Shown: positions 1-6,976 of the stretch, piece after piece
How positions within the stretch are numbered: position 1 is the first letter of the stretch
Layout of the letters: each line of letters opens with the position of its first letter
Assembly: GCA_003520285.1 (NCBI GenBank)
Contig: DOVB01000160.1
Span: 1 to 11,713, forward strand
Length of the DNA: 11,713 nucleotides
Origin: Halieaceae bacterium
GTDB taxonomy: Bacteria; Pseudomonadota; Gammaproteobacteria; Pseudomonadales; Halieaceae
Direction: 5' to 3'
Notes under the pieces: generated by a model
What the model was told of the DNA's origin: nothing
The model's database searches: none
The model's input: the letters and a program-made list of their open reading frames with translations, nothing else
Program-made: the position numbers and the translations under genes

Positions 1-6
1 TGGCGG

Positions 7-1380
7 TCAAGAGAATATCCTAGCTCGGCGCCACTCAAGGATTCGAACAAGTCGACCATGAATATGTTTGTTAATTGGGTAGTAGGCGATTGAGACTGCA
101 GATAAGATCGTTAATCCCAAGGGGATTAAGATGACCAATTGTGGGATCGCTTGCAGCGTCTCGGGCGTTTGCACTTGGTTCGCTTGATAGCGAATCATTT
201 CAAGGGTGATGCCCAATAGACTAATACCAATTCCAGAGGCGGTTTTGAGAGCAAGTTGATTGACGCCGAATATTATACCCTCATCGCGGATACCTGTTTT
301 CCATTCACCATACTCGACCGTATCTGGAAGCATCGACCAGAAGGTTACGTTGAAGGCGCCACTCGCGATGCCCAGGAGAGCGATTAGAGCAAAGAAAATA
401 GCTTCGCTGCTGGGAGGCGTTAAATACAAAGTGGCTTGCGCTGTGATCGTTATTAACGAGCCAATGAGCCAGACAGATCGCTTGTTGAGTTTTCGCGATA
501 CCGCAATCCAAAAAGGTACAGAGAGTGAGACCGCACCAGTGAGAGCGACTAGGGCGCCAGTGATAGTGATGTCGAGTGCCGCCACATATTTGATGTAGTA
601 AATCAGCCCCTTGCCGAAAATAGCATTTCCGCTGGCTCCGAATACAATCGCGACGATGAGTATCCATAAAGCTCTGTTGTGCTTCAGTGGAGCGGTAATT
701 TGAGAGAATTTGAATCGTTCGGTGGGCGTGTGAATGGGTTGCTCTGCTGTCGCCAAAAAAGTGACCGTGAAGATTAGTGTGGCCATCGTTGCATAGATGA
801 GACTTACCCCTAAAAACCCGGCGGGTAAGTTCGAGTCGCCCAGATAAGTAGCCAGCTCGAGTGTTGCAAATACAGTGAATAGACCGCCTAAGGTCGCAAA
901 GATCATCCGCACACCCGCGAGCATGCCGCGTTCTTGGCTGTCAGACACGATGCGTGCAGAGAGAGCAGAATAAGGGATGGACACCACGGTGTAGGCTGTG
1001 CGAAAAACAACATGGCTTATGGCGGCCGCAAGGACAACATGATTTTGGAACATGACAGGCGCTGCAAACATCATCACGAAGCTGATGGCGAGAGGTACAG
1101 AGCCATAAATAAGGTAGGGTCGGTAGCTTCCGTAGCGGCTGCGAGTTCGACTTGCGATGACACCCATGATGGGATCGGTAATCGCGTCCCAAATTAAGGG
1201 TAAACCAAAGATAAGACCCGCCACGGCTGGCCGAATTTCAAGCACATCGGTGTAGTAGTAAAGAAGAAAAAGGTTCAATCCCGTGTAGTAAAGATTAAAT
1301 CCAAAGTCAGCAAATCCGTACCCCATTCGGGTTTTATTGGTAAGAGTCAGAACCACGGAGGCCGGCTTATTACTTTTCAT
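7..1380 (-). CDS. GPH-family (MelB-like) sugar:cation symporter, MFS superfamily
   Basis: This is a 457-residue inner-membrane transporter of the glycoside-pentoside-hexuronide:cation symporter family, with about 12 hydrophobic segments. Family hallmarks are the block at residues 65-88, which starts DAITDP and runs through TRSRYG, and the late block DTVEYGEWKTG at 353-363. By eye, D65 and D69 match the cation-binding D55 and D59 of Escherichia coli MelB, so Na+ or H+ coupling is likely. The residues aligning with MelB D19 and D124, at the galactoside site, appear to be N29 and S134, so the solute is probably not a melibiose-like sugar and cannot be named. The gene is complete, with an ATG start and a TGA stop six bases from the window edge. 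It is the last visible gene of the minus-strand array, 90 bases downstream of the saccharopine-dehydrogenase-like gene. Family assignment is firm; the substrate is unknown. Confidence 0.9.
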   Translation of the reverse strand: MKSNKPASVVLTLTNKTRMGYGFADFGFNLYYTGLNLFLLYYYTDVLEIRPAVAGLIFGLPLIWDAITDPIMGVIASRTRSRYGSYRPYLIYGSVPLAISFVMMFAAPVMFQNHVVLAAAISHVVFRTAYTVVSIPYSALSARIVSDSQERGMLAGVRMIFATLGGLFTVFATLELATYLGDSNLPAGFLGVSLIYATMATLIFTVTFLATAEQPIHTPTERFKFSQITAPLKHNRALWILIVAIVFGASGNAIFGKGLIYYIKYVAALDITITGALVALTGAVSLSVPFWIAVSRKLNKRSVWLIGSLITITAQATLYLTPPSSEAIFFALIALLGIASGAFNVTFWSMLPDTVEYGEWKTGIRDEGIIFGVNQLALKTASGIGISLLGITLEMIRYQANQVQTPETLQAIPQLVILIPLGLTILSAVSIAYYPINKHIHGRLVRILEWRRARIFS

Positions 1381-1470
1381 TATCCGATTGAATAATAAAA
1401 ACCTAGGTCGGTCAATGACTTTTACAATAGGTTCTGAAAAGCGCGATTGTGAACCGCAACAGCCTCACCT
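1381..1470 (-). other. 90-base gap upstream of the GPH transporter gene
   Basis: This short noncoding spacer lies between the stop of the saccharopine-dehydrogenase-like gene and the transporter start. It is A+T-rich close to the transporter. It holds a weak inverted repeat, GGTTC with GAACC, separated by 16 bases, and an 8-base palindrome ACCTAGGT. I see no T-tract after a stable stem, so no convincing intrinsic terminator. I also see no promoter with good spacing: the TTGACC and TATTAT hexamers are only about 12 bases apart. Co-transcription with the upstream gene is therefore plausible. Confidence 0.4.
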
Positions 1471-2679
1471 TTACACCTCCTCGAAGGTCATGCCCGCATT
1501 GCGCTGCAAGCGCTTGATCAGGTTTTCGCCCATCGCAGTCGCGGGCGTATAGATTCCACCAGGGCACTTAAGGTCATCTTGAGCCAGGCATACAGCAGCT
1601 TCACCGAGCATTCGAGAGGTCGCCCCATAGCCGGGGTCTCGATCGCCAGATACGCGGGTGCGGACTGTGCGCGAACCCGCGGTTGAGGCGGCGTGGAAAA
1701 ACAGCTCAAAGTGTCCATTAAGTTGAGCTTCGGGACTCGGTCCCTCACCGGGTTTGGGCAAGAAGCGTGAGGCGAGCTTACGGATAGGCCCAAACGACAT
1801 AACAGCGGGCCCAACTCTGCTACCAAACGCGATATTTTTCGCTTTCCGCTGGCCTGCTTTATCAACACCTGTCAGTTGGCGTTCGTCATAACTAAACTGT
1901 CTACCATAGGGGAATCCCTGTAATGCGTTGCTGCGCCGGACAACACGTGCGTTGACGGCTGCCATCACGAAAGGGCTCGTCCATTGCTCAAAATCGGTGT
2001 CGTAGATCGCTTGGTTTTCATCCAAACCATCTGGGCCGGACTGCTCACCTTGGGGATTGAGGGAATAGGGGTTTGCCATTAGCTCAGCGATACCTGCATC
2101 TTTTCCCATCTGCTCCATCATGACCATCATACTTGCAATGGTACCGCCGCTGGCGCTCCCACTGAATCGACCCACTCGGGCTTTGATCGTATCCGCATAG
2201 CATTGGTGGTGCGCTTGCATTCGCTGTTGGGTGTACAAGACCCCGAGGTCGCTGGGGATGGAATCGAATCCACAGGTATGCACAATTCGAGCTCCGCTCT
2301 CTTGAGCCAGCTGCTCAAAATGATTGATAGTCTGCGCCATCCATTGCACTTCTCCGGTCAGATCGCAGTAATGAGTACCTGCAGCCGCGCAAGCTGCGAC
2401 TAATGGCGTCCCGTAAAGTGCATAGGGACCAACCGTAGTGCACACGACCTTAGTGCGCGCCACTAAGGCGTTCATTGCCATCGCATCAGCGCTATCGGTC
2501 TCGATGAGCGGCACCGAGCAATTGAGTTCGCTCTGAACGTGTTGCAGTTTGGCGAGATTACGTCCTGCCATGGCCCAGTTTAGAGTATCACCGTAAGTGT
2601 CGTGTAAATGTCGTGCGACTAGTGAGCCCGTAAATCCAGTGGCGCCAAGTAAAATCAAATCAAACTCGCGGTCGTTCAT
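1471..2679 (-). CDS. Trans-acting enoyl reductase-like / saccharopine dehydrogenase-like NAD(P)-binding protein
   Basis: The protein has 402 residues and begins with a Rossmann fold: GATGFTG at 12-18 closes the first beta-alpha turn and a basic AGR follows at 38-40. TVGPY (82-86), YCDLTGE (104-110) and GFDSIPSDLG (137-146) are typical of the saccharopine-dehydrogenase-like family. That family includes the mycobacterial trans-acting enoyl reductases, which reduce enoyl groups on polyketide chains. It is probably a cytoplasmic NAD(P)H-dependent reductase. No polyketide synthase is visible, so the mycobacterial role should not be transferred, and it is unlikely to be a true lysine-pathway saccharopine dehydrogenase. 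The ATG start is preceded by a purine-rich GAGAG about nine bases away. It lies 153 bases downstream of the BCCT transporter gene and 90 bases upstream of the GPH symporter gene. Family call good, reaction unknown. Confidence 0.82.
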   Translation of the reverse strand: MNDREFDLILLGATGFTGSLVARHLHDTYGDTLNWAMAGRNLAKLQHVQSELNCSVPLIETDSADAMAMNALVARTKVVCTTVGPYALYGTPLVAACAAAGTHYCDLTGEVQWMAQTINHFEQLAQESGARIVHTCGFDSIPSDLGVLYTQQRMQAHHQCYADTIKARVGRFSGSASGGTIASMMVMMEQMGKDAGIAELMANPYSLNPQGEQSGPDGLDENQAIYDTDFEQWTSPFVMAAVNARVVRRSNALQGFPYGRQFSYDERQLTGVDKAGQRKAKNIAFGSRVGPAVMSFGPIRKLASRFLPKPGEGPSPEAQLNGHFELFFHAASTAGSRTVRTRVSGDRDPGYGATSRMLGEAAVCLAQDDLKCPGGIYTPATAMGENLIKRLQRNAGMTFEEV

Positions 2680-2832
2680 GATGTCGTCTCTCGTTCAATA
2701 GTGGTTCTGGCACCCACATGTCGGGACCAGATTGTCTGGCCTCAGCATGATCGGTCTTGGAATAATTGGCAAGGGCACTTATGGCTCAGAGGATACGTCA
2801 GAGCTGCTTTATCTCTGCAGGTAATACCGAGT
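2680..2832 (-). promoter_or_regulatory. Longest gap in the window: 13-base palindrome and possible internal promoter
   Basis: This 153-base spacer separates the BCCT gene from the saccharopine-dehydrogenase-like gene. A perfect palindrome CCAGA-TTG-TCTGG occupies 2727-2739. On the minus strand, a weak promoter can be proposed from TTGCCA at 2772-2767, a 17-base spacer, and CATGCT at 2749-2744. This would place the transcription start at or beside the palindrome. The -35 matches consensus at 5 of 6 positions but the -10 at only 3 of 6. A second short stem (CAGAG/CTCTG, 2799-2817) follows the BCCT stop without a T-tract, so it is not a clear terminator. The operator and promoter reading is inference; the repeats themselves are visible. 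Confidence 0.35.
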
Positions 2833-4365
2833 TTAGTCGTCGTCGTTAAGGGGGTAATCTTCCTTGAGTTGGCTGAGCAAAGAACTCCCCATAAGATAAC
2901 CGACGACGAGTAGAGGGAGTGAGACGATTATGGTCGCCGAGAGTATGACTTTTAGCGAGCCTTCCACAAACATCAATGAAATCGGTATCACGCCAAGAGC
3001 AATAGCCCAGAATACTCGCAGGTATCGCGCCGGGTGGTAGCCAACTTTGAGGTGCTTGGTCGACACTGACGCCAAGGTGTAAGAAGCGGAGTCATAAGTG
3101 GTAGATAGGAAAATCACGGCTACCACCAAAAATGCGCCAAGTGCCAAATCCCCGAAGGGAAGTGACAAGAACACTTCAGTAATTGCTCGGGCTTCTTGGC
3201 CGGCGGCGATAAGCGTTGACAGACTCACGATATTATTGAGTTCAAGGTGCAGAGCATAGTTCCCAAAAATGATGAAGAACAGCCAAGCGCCGAGGCTTCC
3301 AAAACAGAGCATTCCAAAGACGACCTGCTTGATTGTTCTGCCATGTGAAATGCGAGCCACAAAGATGCCTACGAAGGGACCGTAAGCAACCCACCAAGCC
3401 CAGTAAAAAATGGTCCAGTTCTCTACAAAGCCTGAGTTGTTAATGGGGTCAGTCCAGGTGAGCATATGGAGAAAGTTTTGTAGCATGAGACCGATACTGT
3501 TTGTGCCGACTTTTAAGATGAACAGAGTGGGTCCGACGGCCAGCACAAAGAAGAGTAAAGTAAATGCGAGCCAAGTATTAAAATCCGCGAGTTTTTTGAA
3601 GCCGCGATCAAGGCCTAGCCACGCGCTAGTGCCAAAAATTGCGATACAGAATACGACGCAAAAGACTTCAAGCCAAAAATCGTGTGGTAAGCCGCTCAGC
3701 TCGGCAAAACTGGCTGCCATCATGGGTGTACTGAGGCCCAAAGAGGTACCTGATCCGCCAATCAAATTCAGCATGTAAAGGAAATCAATCAAGCGGCCTC
3801 GTTTGCTTTCAATGCCATTGGGCAGGTATTTCATACAACCGGTACTCAGTCTCAAAAATGGCACGTTGCGACGGTAGTAGGGATAAGCAATTGCGAGCGC
3901 TGGTAGGCAGTAAAAAGCCCAGGCACTGATGCCCCAGTGAAACAACCCATAGGTTGCTGCCCATTCGGTGGCTTCACTGGAACGAGGTTCAAGACCAAAT
4001 GGGGGAGCATCAAGGTAATACCCCCATTCTATGGCCGCCCAATACAACATACCCGCGCCGACACCCGAGCAAAAAATCATCGAGATCCAGCTCAGCGTAC
4101 TGTATTCGGGCCGAGATGATGGTGCACCGAGGCGGACTTTGCCAAATCGTCCCAGCGCAAGGTAGAGCAGAAAGATCAGAGCGGCGATACCATACCAAAG
4201 ATAGACTAGGCCAAAGTGAATAGTGAGGTAGTCGTAGATTGTTTCTACAACCTGAGCCGAAGTGGATGGCGCGAGAAGAAGAGGTGCTGCAACGCCAACG
4301 ATACAGAGCACCGTGGCAGAGAAAGTCCATTTATCGAGCGACTGGGGGCTGACGTTGGCTTCCAT
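2833..4365 (-). CDS. BCCT-family transporter, CaiT/BetP type
   Basis: This inner-membrane betaine/carnitine/choline transporter has about 12 membrane segments and 510 residues from the chosen start. The BCCT signature WTIFYWAWW (317-325) is followed by PFVGIF and ARISHGRT. The aromatic box of the quaternary-ammonium site seems intact: W144, W149 and Y152 match BetP W189, W194 and Y197, and W325 matches W374. The Gly-rich helix reads GVGAG (101-105), with Gly where H+-coupled choline carriers such as BetT have Asp, arguing against choline. PPFGLEP and GTSLGLSTP resemble CaiT. TT near residue 422 matches hydroxyl residues of a BetP sodium site, but symport versus exchange is undecided. A GTG at 4380 and an ATG at 4371 are possible starts, but GGAG lies six bases before ATG 4365. 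It follows the esterase stop by 15 bases, suggesting translational coupling. Confidence 0.9.
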   Translation of the reverse strand: MEANVSPQSLDKWTFSATVLCIVGVAAPLLLAPSTSAQVVETIYDYLTIHFGLVYLWYGIAALIFLLYLALGRFGKVRLGAPSSRPEYSTLSWISMIFCSGVGAGMLYWAAIEWGYYLDAPPFGLEPRSSEATEWAATYGLFHWGISAWAFYCLPALAIAYPYYRRNVPFLRLSTGCMKYLPNGIESKRGRLIDFLYMLNLIGGSGTSLGLSTPMMAASFAELSGLPHDFWLEVFCVVFCIAIFGTSAWLGLDRGFKKLADFNTWLAFTLLFFVLAVGPTLFILKVGTNSIGLMLQNFLHMLTWTDPINNSGFVENWTIFYWAWWVAYGPFVGIFVARISHGRTIKQVVFGMLCFGSLGAWLFFIIFGNYALHLELNNIVSLSTLIAAGQEARAITEVFLSLPFGDLALGAFLVVAVIFLSTTYDSASYTLASVSTKHLKVGYHPARYLRVFWAIALGVIPISLMFVEGSLKVILSATIIVSLPLLVVGYLMGSSLLSQLKEDYPLNDDD

Positions 4366-4371
4366 GCGCAT

Positions 4372-4375
4372 CTCC
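4372..4375 (-). promoter_or_regulatory. Ribosome binding site deciding the BCCT start
   Basis: GGAG on the minus strand sits exactly six bases before the ATG at 4365. The same motif abuts the ATG at 4371 with no spacing and lies downstream of the GTG at 4380, so neither of those is likely to be the real start. The site lies immediately after the esterase stop codon (4381-4383). A ribosome finishing the esterase could therefore re-initiate on the transporter message. Confidence 0.7.
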
Positions 4376-4380
4376 GGCAC

Positions 4381-5892
4381 TTAAGGGTTCAAAACGGCGC
4401 ATAGGGATGCGCTTGGGTGCGTTTGGGTTGCTGATTCACGGTGTAATCTTAAAATCAGCTGTTTATCGCTGCTGTAGGGTGTCCATTGGGGTAGCCCGGG
4501 GGCATTGGGGTTTCCAGTCCGAATGAAGTTAGCCCAATACGACATCATGATATCCGTAAGTTCTCGGTCGCCTTTATTGGTCGGCAGCCAGTCATCGTGC
4601 GTGTTGAATACATAGGGTAGCTCAGCACCATGATAGGCACCCATTTTACTGGCTAAGTCCCCAGTTCGAACTTGGTCAAAGTAATAGAACCAGGCCTGTC
4701 TGTCCAAACCTTCCATGGTCTCAGCGATTGTGAACGAGGGGCACACGTAGTTGATTGCAGTAATAAGTCTGTCGCGTGCCTTTGGTTCTGGCAATCCAGT
4801 GAGTGCTTGCCGAAGCGCGTCATGATGGATCTGTGGCGCTAGTCGGGTGAGATCATCGCTGAGCGACTGTGAATCGTCTAAGTAAATAAGCCATTCGTCT
4901 GCATTGCTACCAATCAGCAACTCCACAGGGTGCACGCTACCGCTGGCAAAAACCTCACTTGCTGAGATTGGTAAGCTGGGTGTTCCTGCAATCGGGTCGA
5001 AATAGATCGACTCATAGAGATCGACAGCATGTTCCAATAATGTGTGTGGACTTTCTTCTCTGAGTGCCGCAAGACCCACCTCAGAACCGTTCCCAATGGC
5101 AAGATCAAGTTTTTGGGCAGCCATTTGTGCGTCTTCCAGATCGACTCGTCCGTTAATGGCCCATCCGGCACTCTGATGTATGACTTTATGAAACAATCCC
5201 TTCGCTGCTGGCGCAGACAACAAAAAACCTATGTTACTGGCACCCGCTGACTCCCCCATGAGAGTGATATTAGAGCTATCTCCGCCAAGTTGGTCGATAT
5301 GTCGATGGACCCATTGAAGTGCGGCGATTTGATCCAGCAGCGCAAAGTTGGGATCAGGAATATCGGGATGTGCGAAAAAGCCAAAGATTCCGAGACGGTA
5401 ATTGATGCTAATAACGATGAGCCCGCGTTTAGCGAGTTCCGCACCTACATAATTGGGCTCGAATGACCAACCACCTTTGTTGCTCCCGCCATGAATGTAG
5501 ATGACCACAGGAAGGGCTTGCTCGGTCGACTGCTCAGGCGCCCAAATATTGAGAGACAAGCATTCTTCAGCCATCTCAGGTGCTTGAAACGATTCAGGGT
5601 CGCCACCAAAGTCGTCAATCAGGTTGCGATACCAGCGCACGATGTGGTCTGTTTGCATGCAAGCCGGTGGGAACTGATTCGCTTTAACTGGCAGTACTTC
5701 ATCGGTCGAGGGAGGCAGAGGCTGAGGGGCTTGCCATCGATCGGCCTGCGCGAAGGGTATTCCAAGAAAAGTCTGAATACCATCAACCGTTGAGCCCTCA
5801 TAGATCCGGTCCGCTGCCAGTGTCGCAGCGAGTGATGAGGGTGCGTGCAACCCAACAGCGCAGATAAGAATAACAGTGCGCGTCAACAGCAT
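4381..5892 (-). CDS. Secreted type-B carboxylesterase
   Basis: This is an alpha/beta-hydrolase of the carboxylesterase type B (cholinesterase-like) family, 503 residues from the chosen ATG. An N-terminal signal peptide (MLLTR, a hydrophobic TVILICAVGL, then SSLAA) gives cleavage near residue 23 and points to the periplasm or outside. No lipobox Cys is present. The catalytic triad is visible: S215 in GESAG (213-217), E333 in NADEW, and H421 in YHGAELPYVF. The oxyanion loop HGGS begins at 135. C78 and C111, the latter in EECLSLNIW, match the family's first disulfide. Length is normal. A TTG at 5952 overlapping the upstream gene is possible, but it would bury the signal peptide behind 20 extra residues; ATG 5892 has GAGGGAA about 11 bases upstream. 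The acetylcholinesterase choline-site Trp (W84) has no clear match, so a choline ester is not proven. Confidence 0.9.
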   Translation of the reverse strand: MLLTRTVILICAVGLHAPSSLAATLAADRIYEGSTVDGIQTFLGIPFAQADRWQAPQPLPPSTDEVLPVKANQFPPACMQTDHIVRWYRNLIDDFGGDPESFQAPEMAEECLSLNIWAPEQSTEQALPVVIYIHGGSNKGGWSFEPNYVGAELAKRGLIVISINYRLGIFGFFAHPDIPDPNFALLDQIAALQWVHRHIDQLGGDSSNITLMGESAGASNIGFLLSAPAAKGLFHKVIHQSAGWAINGRVDLEDAQMAAQKLDLAIGNGSEVGLAALREESPHTLLEHAVDLYESIYFDPIAGTPSLPISASEVFASGSVHPVELLIGSNADEWLIYLDDSQSLSDDLTRLAPQIHHDALRQALTGLPEPKARDRLITAINYVCPSFTIAETMEGLDRQAWFYYFDQVRTGDLASKMGAYHGAELPYVFNTHDDWLPTNKGDRELTDIMMSYWANFIRTGNPNAPGLPQWTPYSSDKQLILRLHRESATQTHPSASLCAVLNP

Positions 5893-5944
5893 GCCGAGAA
5901 AATTCCCTCGAGCGATCTGCTGTTGCAGGAGGCGATGCACGGCT

Positions 5945-6925
5945 TTAAGCAATCTCGATCACCACACAGCCCCCGAAGCCGCCTTGCTCTATCAGCTCAT
6001 GCGCCTTGGCGGGCTGATTGAGGGGTACCTTATGAGCAATACGATGCACCATCCAACCTTCTTCAAGAGCCGAAATCGTGTCTGCGATAGCCGCCTCTTT
6101 TGCCGTTTCTGGCATTGCATAGACAATCACCATGCGGACAGTCAGATCCATGAACATCATATCTCGGAAAGGTAGCTCTGGTGTTGGCACCTGGGCTGAC
6201 GAATAGGTAGCGATAGTGCCGCCCGTGTTAATACACTGAATCACTTGGGGCAGGTTGGCGCCGAACTCTACCTCGATTACGCGATCGACTTTACCGAAGT
6301 CTTGGCTAACAACAGCGCCCCAGTTCGGGTCGCGATGATTCACGACATGGTCGGCGCCAAGAGAGAGGCAGAGTTCGCGATCTGTCTCATTGCTTGCGGT
6401 TGCAATCACAGTTGCACCAGCATGCTTTGCCCACTGGATTGCATAGAAGCCGACTCGTCCGGCACCGCCCGTTATCAGGAGCCGTTGGTCGGCAACCGGA
6501 CCGTCGGCGAACACACAGCGATGCGCGGTCATGATCGGTATGCCAATGCAGGCTGCCACAGCCAAGTCGGCCGTTTCGGGCAGACGAGGGGCGCGCCGTT
6601 CGTCAATCGCGATATATTCAGCGGTGGTTCCCAATCTGCGGCCGTACTGACCTTGATATACGAAGACACGCTCTCCAATACGTGTTTCGGATACACCGTC
6701 GCCAACCGCAACGATGGTGCCGGAGCCGTCGCTGTTGGGAATAATTAAGCCTTGGTCAAGAAGATTGGGAAAGGCTCCCGCCCGTTTTTTGACATCTGAA
6801 GGATTCACGCCGGCGAACGCAAGTTTTACGAGTACCTCACCGGGTCCCGCTGTTGGTGTAGGCTGGTCACCGTATTGTAAGACCGCATCAGCGGGGCCAA
6901 AACTCTCGAACCAAACTGCTTTCAT
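5945..6925 (-). CDS. Zeta-crystallin-type NADPH:quinone oxidoreductase (MDR superfamily)
   Basis: The protein has 326 residues, the usual length for quinone oxidoreductases of the medium-chain dehydrogenase/reductase superfamily. The N-terminal GroES-like domain contains GVNPSDVKKRAG (39-50), typical of the quinone-reductase branch. AACIGIPIMTAHR (124-136) strongly recalls zeta-crystallin. The nucleotide-binding loop is GGAGRVG (153-159), with Arg in place of the commoner Gly. I see neither the cluster of four cysteines that binds structural zinc nor the usual Cys/His catalytic-zinc ligands, so it is probably a zinc-free, cytoplasmic NADPH-dependent reductase of quinones, enones or similar carbonyl compounds. 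The ATG start is supported by GAGGGAG five bases upstream (6931-6937). It lies 51 bases after the short-chain dehydrogenase gene and 52 bases before the esterase start. Family firm, substrate unknown. Confidence 0.9.
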   Translation of the reverse strand: MKAVWFESFGPADAVLQYGDQPTPTAGPGEVLVKLAFAGVNPSDVKKRAGAFPNLLDQGLIIPNSDGSGTIVAVGDGVSETRIGERVFVYQGQYGRRLGTTAEYIAIDERRAPRLPETADLAVAACIGIPIMTAHRCVFADGPVADQRLLITGGAGRVGFYAIQWAKHAGATVIATASNETDRELCLSLGADHVVNHRDPNWGAVVSQDFGKVDRVIEVEFGANLPQVIQCINTGGTIATYSSAQVPTPELPFRDMMFMDLTVRMVIVYAMPETAKEAAIADTISALEEGWMVHRIAHKVPLNQPAKAHELIEQGGFGGCVVIEIA

Positions 6926-6930
6926 GATGA

Positions 6931-6937
6931 CTCCCTC
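6931..6937 (-). promoter_or_regulatory. Strong ribosome binding site of the quinone oxidoreductase gene
   Basis: GAGGGAG lies five bases upstream of the ATG at 6925. It is the best Shine-Dalgarno match in the window and fixes the start of the quinone oxidoreductase. It sits in the 51-base spacer after the short-chain dehydrogenase stop, which otherwise shows no terminator. Confidence 0.7.
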
Positions 6938-6976
6938 GAATGAGTATTGTGTGGCGTAAGGTATGATGTCTTTCGA

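Noticed and set aside
4010..4330. Minus-strand open frame of 106 codons inside the BCCT gene
   Set aside because: It is an alternative frame within a well-supported membrane protein gene; its translation has no family features of its own.
4366..4380. GTG at 4380 or ATG at 4371 as the BCCT start
   Set aside because: The GGAG ribosome site lies after the GTG and touches the ATG at 4371, while it is six bases from ATG 4365, the normal spacing.
4381..5892. Calling the esterase a cholinesterase because it neighbours a BCCT transporter
   Set aside because: The catalytic triad fits the wider type-B family, but I found no match to the choline-binding Trp of acetylcholinesterase. The general family name is safer.
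5893..5952. TTG at 5952 as the esterase start, overlapping the upstream gene by eight bases
   Set aside because: It would put 20 extra residues before an otherwise textbook signal peptide. ATG 5892 has a purine-rich ribosome site.
6245..6748. Plus-strand open frame of 167 codons opposite the quinone oxidoreductase gene
   Set aside because: It lies entirely antisense to a gene with clear family motifs and a strong ribosome site, and its translation shows no recognisable domain. It is a shadow frame.
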